64,000 nucleotides of DNA from CAWEDP01 sp963807925 (GTDB lineage: Bacteria; Acidobacteriota; Vicinamibacteria; Vicinamibacterales; CAVVIG01), in assembly GCA_963807925.1 (NCBI GenBank), contig CAWEDP010000002.1, positions 1,922,001-1,986,000 of the forward strand, given 5' to 3'. Position 1 is the first letter of the stretch, and each line of letters opens with the position of its first letter. A program made the position numbers and the translations under genes. This document shows positions 61,321-64,000 of this stretch, one piece after another. Below the pieces are notes generated by a model. That model was not told the origin of the DNA. It was given only the letters and a program-made list of their open reading frames with translations, and ran no database searches.

Positions 61321-62502
61321 ATGAGCGACCCCTCTCGCGTTGTCATCTTCGACACGACGCTGCGCGACGGCGAGCAGGCGCCCGGCTTCACCATGGACGT
61401 TCCGGCGAAGGTCGCGATGGCCCGCGCGCTGGACCGCCTCGGCGTCGACATCCTCGAAGCCGGCTTTCCCGTCGCGTCGCCGGCCGATGCCGACGCGGTG
61501 GCGGAGGTGGCGCGCGTCGTCCGCCGTCCGGTGATTGCGGCGCTCGCGCGCTGCCGCACCCAGGACATCGAGGAGGCGGCGCGCGCGCTCGAGGGCGCCG
61601 AGCGGAAGCGCATTCACACCTTCATCGCCACTTCCGATCTGCATCTGTCGCGCAAGCTCCGTGTCACGCGGGAGGCGTGCCTCGAGGCAGCGACGAGCGC
61701 CGTCCGTCTGGCCCGCCGGTTCACCGACGATGTGGAGTTCTCCGCGGAGGATGCGACGCGCAGCGACCGCGATTTCCTGTGCCGCGTGATCGAGGCGGTC
61801 GCGCGCGAGGGCTGCACCACGGTGAACCTGCCCGACACGGTCGGCTACGGCACACCCGACGAAACGCGGGAGTTCTTCGAGGACGTGCGCGCGCGCGTGC
61901 CGCAGGCCGATCGTCTCGTCTGGAGCGCGCACTGTCACGACGACCTCGGCCTGGCGGTCGCCAACAGCCTGGCCGCGATTCAGGGCGGCGTCCGCCAGGT
62001 GGAGTGCACCATCAACGGGATCGGCGAGCGCGCCGGCAACGCCTCCGTCGAGGAGATCGTCATGACACTGCGCGTGCGGCAGGACCGCCTGCCCTACACG
62101 ACCGGCATCGAGACCTCGGCGTTGTACGACACGAGCCAGCTGCTGACCCGGCTCACCAGCGAGCCGGTCCAGGCCAACAAGGCGATCGTCGGGCGCAACG
62201 CCTTCGCGCACGAAGCCGGCATCCATCAGGACGGCGTTCTGAAGGATCCGAGCACGTACGAAATCATGCGGCCGGCCGACGTCGGGCAGCCGGCGGCGCG
62301 GCTCGTGCTCGGCCGCCATTCCGGGCGTCACGCCGTCCAGCAACGCTGCGACGCGATCGGGCTGGCGGTGACGCCCGAGGAGCTCGAGCAGGTGTACCAC
62401 GCCGTCATCTCGCTCGGGGAGCACCGCAAGGGCGTCGGCGACGGCGATCTCCGGCGGCTCGTCGACCGCATCCGGCAACGCGAGACGGTGCAGCGGATCT
62501 AG
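61321..62502 (+). CDS. leuA: 2-isopropylmalate synthase, short form without regulatory domain
   Basis: 393 residues. DMA-type HMGL-like barrel: FDTTLRDGEQAPGF near the start, HCHDDLGLAVANSLAAI, GIGERAGNASVEEIV, and the HEAGIHQDG zinc/active-site helix. The last residues end in the linker (about LRRLVDRIRQRE). The C-terminal leucine-binding regulatory domain of full-length LeuA (over 500 residues) is absent, so feedback control by leucine is not expected by that domain. It could instead be a homocitrate- or citramalate-type enzyme; DVEFSAEDATRSD favours LeuA. Confidence 0.85.
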   Translation: MSDPSRVVIFDTTLRDGEQAPGFTMDVPAKVAMARALDRLGVDILEAGFPVASPADADAVAEVARVVRRPVIAALARCRTQDIEEAARALEGAERKRIHTFIATSDLHLSRKLRVTREACLEAATSAVRLARRFTDDVEFSAEDATRSDRDFLCRVIEAVAREGCTTVNLPDTVGYGTPDETREFFEDVRARVPQADRLVWSAHCHDDLGLAVANSLAAIQGGVRQVECTINGIGERAGNASVEEIVMTLRVRQDRLPYTTGIETSALYDTSQLLTRLTSEPVQANKAIVGRNAFAHEAGIHQDGVLKDPSTYEIMRPADVGQPAARLVLGRHSGRHAVQQRCDAIGLAVTPEELEQVYHAVISLGEHRKGVGDGDLRRLVDRIRQRETVQRI

Positions 62503-62519
62503 GGCCGAAGGCACGATGC

Positions 62520-62553
62520 AGATTGCGGACCTCCCCTCCGCGATCCGCAATCT
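62520..62553. terminator. Inverted repeat after leuA
   Basis: AGATTGCGGA (62520-62529) and TCCGCAATCT (62544-62553) are exact reverse complements, 10 base pairs with a 14-base loop. It lies just after the leuA stop and 12 bases before the rhomboid ATG. There is no T-tract after it, so it may be an attenuator-like or processing hairpin as well as a terminator. Confidence 0.5.
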
Positions 62554-62565
62554 ACAATTGACGGC

Positions 62566-63219
62566 ATGATCCCGCTGCGGGACGTGATCCCGTCCCGGAC
62601 CACTCCGTACATCACCGTCACGATCATCGTCCTGAACCTGCTCGCGTGGTTCTTCGAGCTGAACCTGCCGCGCGACGTCCTGCCGGTGTTCCTGCAGGTC
62701 TACGGCGTCGTGCCCGCGGACCTGCATCCGCCGACACTCATCACCTCGATGTTCCTGCACGGGAGCTGGTCGCACGTGCTCGGCAACATGTGGTATCTGT
62801 GGATCTTCGGCGACAACGTCGAGGACCGGGTCGGCCACGGGCGGTTCATCCTGTTCTACCTGTTGTGCGGCGTGGCGGCGGCCATGGGGCAGGTGCTCAT
62901 CGACCCCGGATCGTCGCTGCCGACGATCGGCGCGAGCGGCGCCATCGCGGGCGTGATGGGCGCCTATTTCGTGCTCTATCCCAGGTCGCGCGTCCTGACG
63001 CTGGTGCCGCTCATCATCTTCTGGGAAATCATCGAGCTCCCGGCGATCCTCCTGCTCGGCTTCTGGTTCCTGCTGCAGCTGGTCGACGCGGGCGCGGTCG
63101 CCGTGACCTCGAACACCACCGGCGGCGGTGTCGCCTTCGCGGCGCACGTCGCGGGCTTCCTGGTGGGCATGGGCGGCGTGTTCGTGTTCCGGAAGCGTGA
63201 GGTCAGCGCGTGGGACTAG
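62566..63219 (+). CDS. Rhomboid intramembrane serine protease
   Basis: 217 residues with about six membrane helices. The catalytic Ser lies in GASGAIAG (about residue 126) and the catalytic His in FAAHVAGFLVG (about residue 195). The supporting HGSWSHVLGNMWYLWIFG region and the N-terminal PLRDVIPSR motif are of the common bacterial type. Distinct from the zinc-ribbon rhomboid at 14.8 kb. Its stop overlaps the opposite stop as CTAG. Confidence 0.92.
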   Translation: MIPLRDVIPSRTTPYITVTIIVLNLLAWFFELNLPRDVLPVFLQVYGVVPADLHPPTLITSMFLHGSWSHVLGNMWYLWIFGDNVEDRVGHGRFILFYLLCGVAAAMGQVLIDPGSSLPTIGASGAIAGVMGAYFVLYPRSRVLTLVPLIIFWEIIELPAILLLGFWFLLQLVDAGAVAVTSNTTGGGVAFAAHVAGFLVGMGGVFVFRKREVSAWD

Positions 63220-64000
63220 CGGGGCAGGCCACGCGACTCCCGGCGGCCGCCCCTGGAGAGCCGCGCGATTTCGAGCACCACTCGCTCAATCTCCGCGTCG
63301 AAGCGGCCGGGATCGTCCGAGGCGCCCTTCCGCGCCCGCAAGTCGTCGAGCTCGCGTTGGAGCTCCGCCAGCCGCCGCGCCTGGGGCGAGTCGTCGGCCG
63401 GCACCGGCGCGACATAGAGCGTGCGCGCGAGCGCTCCGTCAGAGCCCGGGTTCCGCGCCTCACGCCCGTTGCCGTCGCCGTCGTCGTCGAGCAGCGGCCG
63501 CTCGGTGGGCAACCGCCCCTGCTGCTCGTACCATTGCCGCACGCCGGCGCTCGCGTAGCTGAACGTCTCCCATAGCGACACGCGGCCGTTCTTGTCGAGA
63601 TCGGCGGCCGGATCCTCGAACGCCTTGACGAGGAATTCCGGAAATACCGTCTCGAAGCGCTGCGCGGCCGAATCGGTGGCTGTGAGCACCACCCGGCCAG
63701 GCGCCGCCAGGCGCCGCAGGAAGGGAAAGCTCCCCCCCGTCGTGTCGACGAACACCAGTCGTCCGGGCAGCGGCTTCACGAGCGCAGCCCACTCGCCCGC
63801 GTCCAGGTCCGGTCCCACCAGGTTGAACTTCGCCTCGCCCTCTTCTCCGACCGTCCCATGGCCGATGAGGATCACGACCAGGAGATCGTCGGCCATGAGC
63901 CTCGAGCGCAGGCCGAGGAAGACCCTCCGGACGGTCTCGCGCGTCGCTTTCAGCACGTGCGGCCGTTCCGTTTCCGCGAGGACGGCCACGTGATCGGCGG
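63216..64000 (-). CDS. Caspase-like (C13/C14-type) protein, N-terminus outside window
   Basis: The frame runs off the right edge; the visible part is about 261 residues. It has VVILIGHGTVGEEGEAKFNLVGPDL, with the His of the caspase-like fold, then LVFVDTTGGSFPFLRRLA, where a Cys would be expected after VD in an active enzyme but is Thr-Thr. Then AQRFETVFPEFLVKAFEDPAADLDKNGRVSLWE. A coiled coil near the C-terminus (about 190-250) follows. It is probably catalytically inactive or uses a different nucleophile. The full start and any signal peptide are not visible. Confidence 0.65.
   Translation of the reverse strand, partial: ADHVAVLAETERPHVLKATRETVRRVFLGLRSRLMADDLLVVILIGHGTVGEEGEAKFNLVGPDLDAGEWAALVKPLPGRLVFVDTTGGSFPFLRRLAAPGRVVLTATDSAAQRFETVFPEFLVKAFEDPAADLDKNGRVSLWETFSYASAGVRQWYEQQGRLPTERPLLDDDGDGNGREARNPGSDGALARTLYVAPVPADDSPQARRLAELQRELDDLRARKGASDDPGRFDAEIERVVLEIARLSRGGRRESRGLPR

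Overview
The window reads as chromosome from a high-GC, Gram-negative bacterium, most likely an Acidobacteriota of the Vicinamibacteria type. The basis is family content rather than a search: an acidobacterial VWFA-related secreted protein beside an Oar-like TonB-dependent receptor with a carboxypeptidase-regulatory domain, two lipid A genes (lpxB, lpxD), DUF4142, PIG-V-like and ArnT-like membrane glycosyltransferases, and many secreted or membrane peptidases. No rRNA, tRNA, CRISPR array, transposase, integrase or phage gene was seen.

Layout. 1-5.8 kb: rmuC (cut by the left edge), a zinc-ribbon protein, a prolyl-tRNA editing protein coupled to a TSUP permease, a WYL regulator and a full ABC exporter. 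5.8-14 kb: M28 peptidase, DsbA-like lipoprotein, then the VWFA protein and TonB receptor on the minus strand. 14-25 kb: DUF4142, zinc-ribbon rhomboid, GH15 glucosidase, TypA, PIG-V-like transferase, FmdB, MFS exporter and an M49-like zinc peptidase. 24.6-29.6 kb is a damaged tract: a four-helix-bundle remnant, algH, a uracil-DNA glycosylase with two internal deletions, intact queG, and an aconitase gene broken by two single-base insertions. 29.6-40.4 kb is mostly one strand: an osmoprotectant/ergothioneine-type ABC importer (permease fused to binding protein), a methyltransferase, lpxB, an inactive/active M16 pair, an outer-membrane-like protein, lpxD and an S1/P1-type protein. 40.4-51.2 kb: YdjM-like hydrolase, efflux adaptor, endonuclease IV, AMMECR1 and MEMO-like proteins, then gatC-gatA-zincin-ATP-grasp-glycosyltransferase joined by short overlaps. 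51.2-54.9 kb: rpoZ with two small membrane proteins, Hsp20, DnaK and a divergent second Hsp20. 55-63.2 kb: ymdB-type phosphoesterase, xseA, xseB, ispA, tlyA, nadK, a LysR regulator divergent from a short leuA, and a second rhomboid. The right edge cuts a caspase-like protein.

Two things stand out across the window. First, five genes carry lesions that look like one extra base (acnA has two such sites); four of the six sites lie on an RGTACY hexamer, which suggests a systematic error or base-modification effect. Second, a palindromic repeat with core GTCCGGCTTCAGCCGGAC, or a close variant, recurs at four gene ends. The most interesting functional candidate is the zincin metallopeptidase plus ATP-grasp ligase pair inside the gatCA transcription unit.
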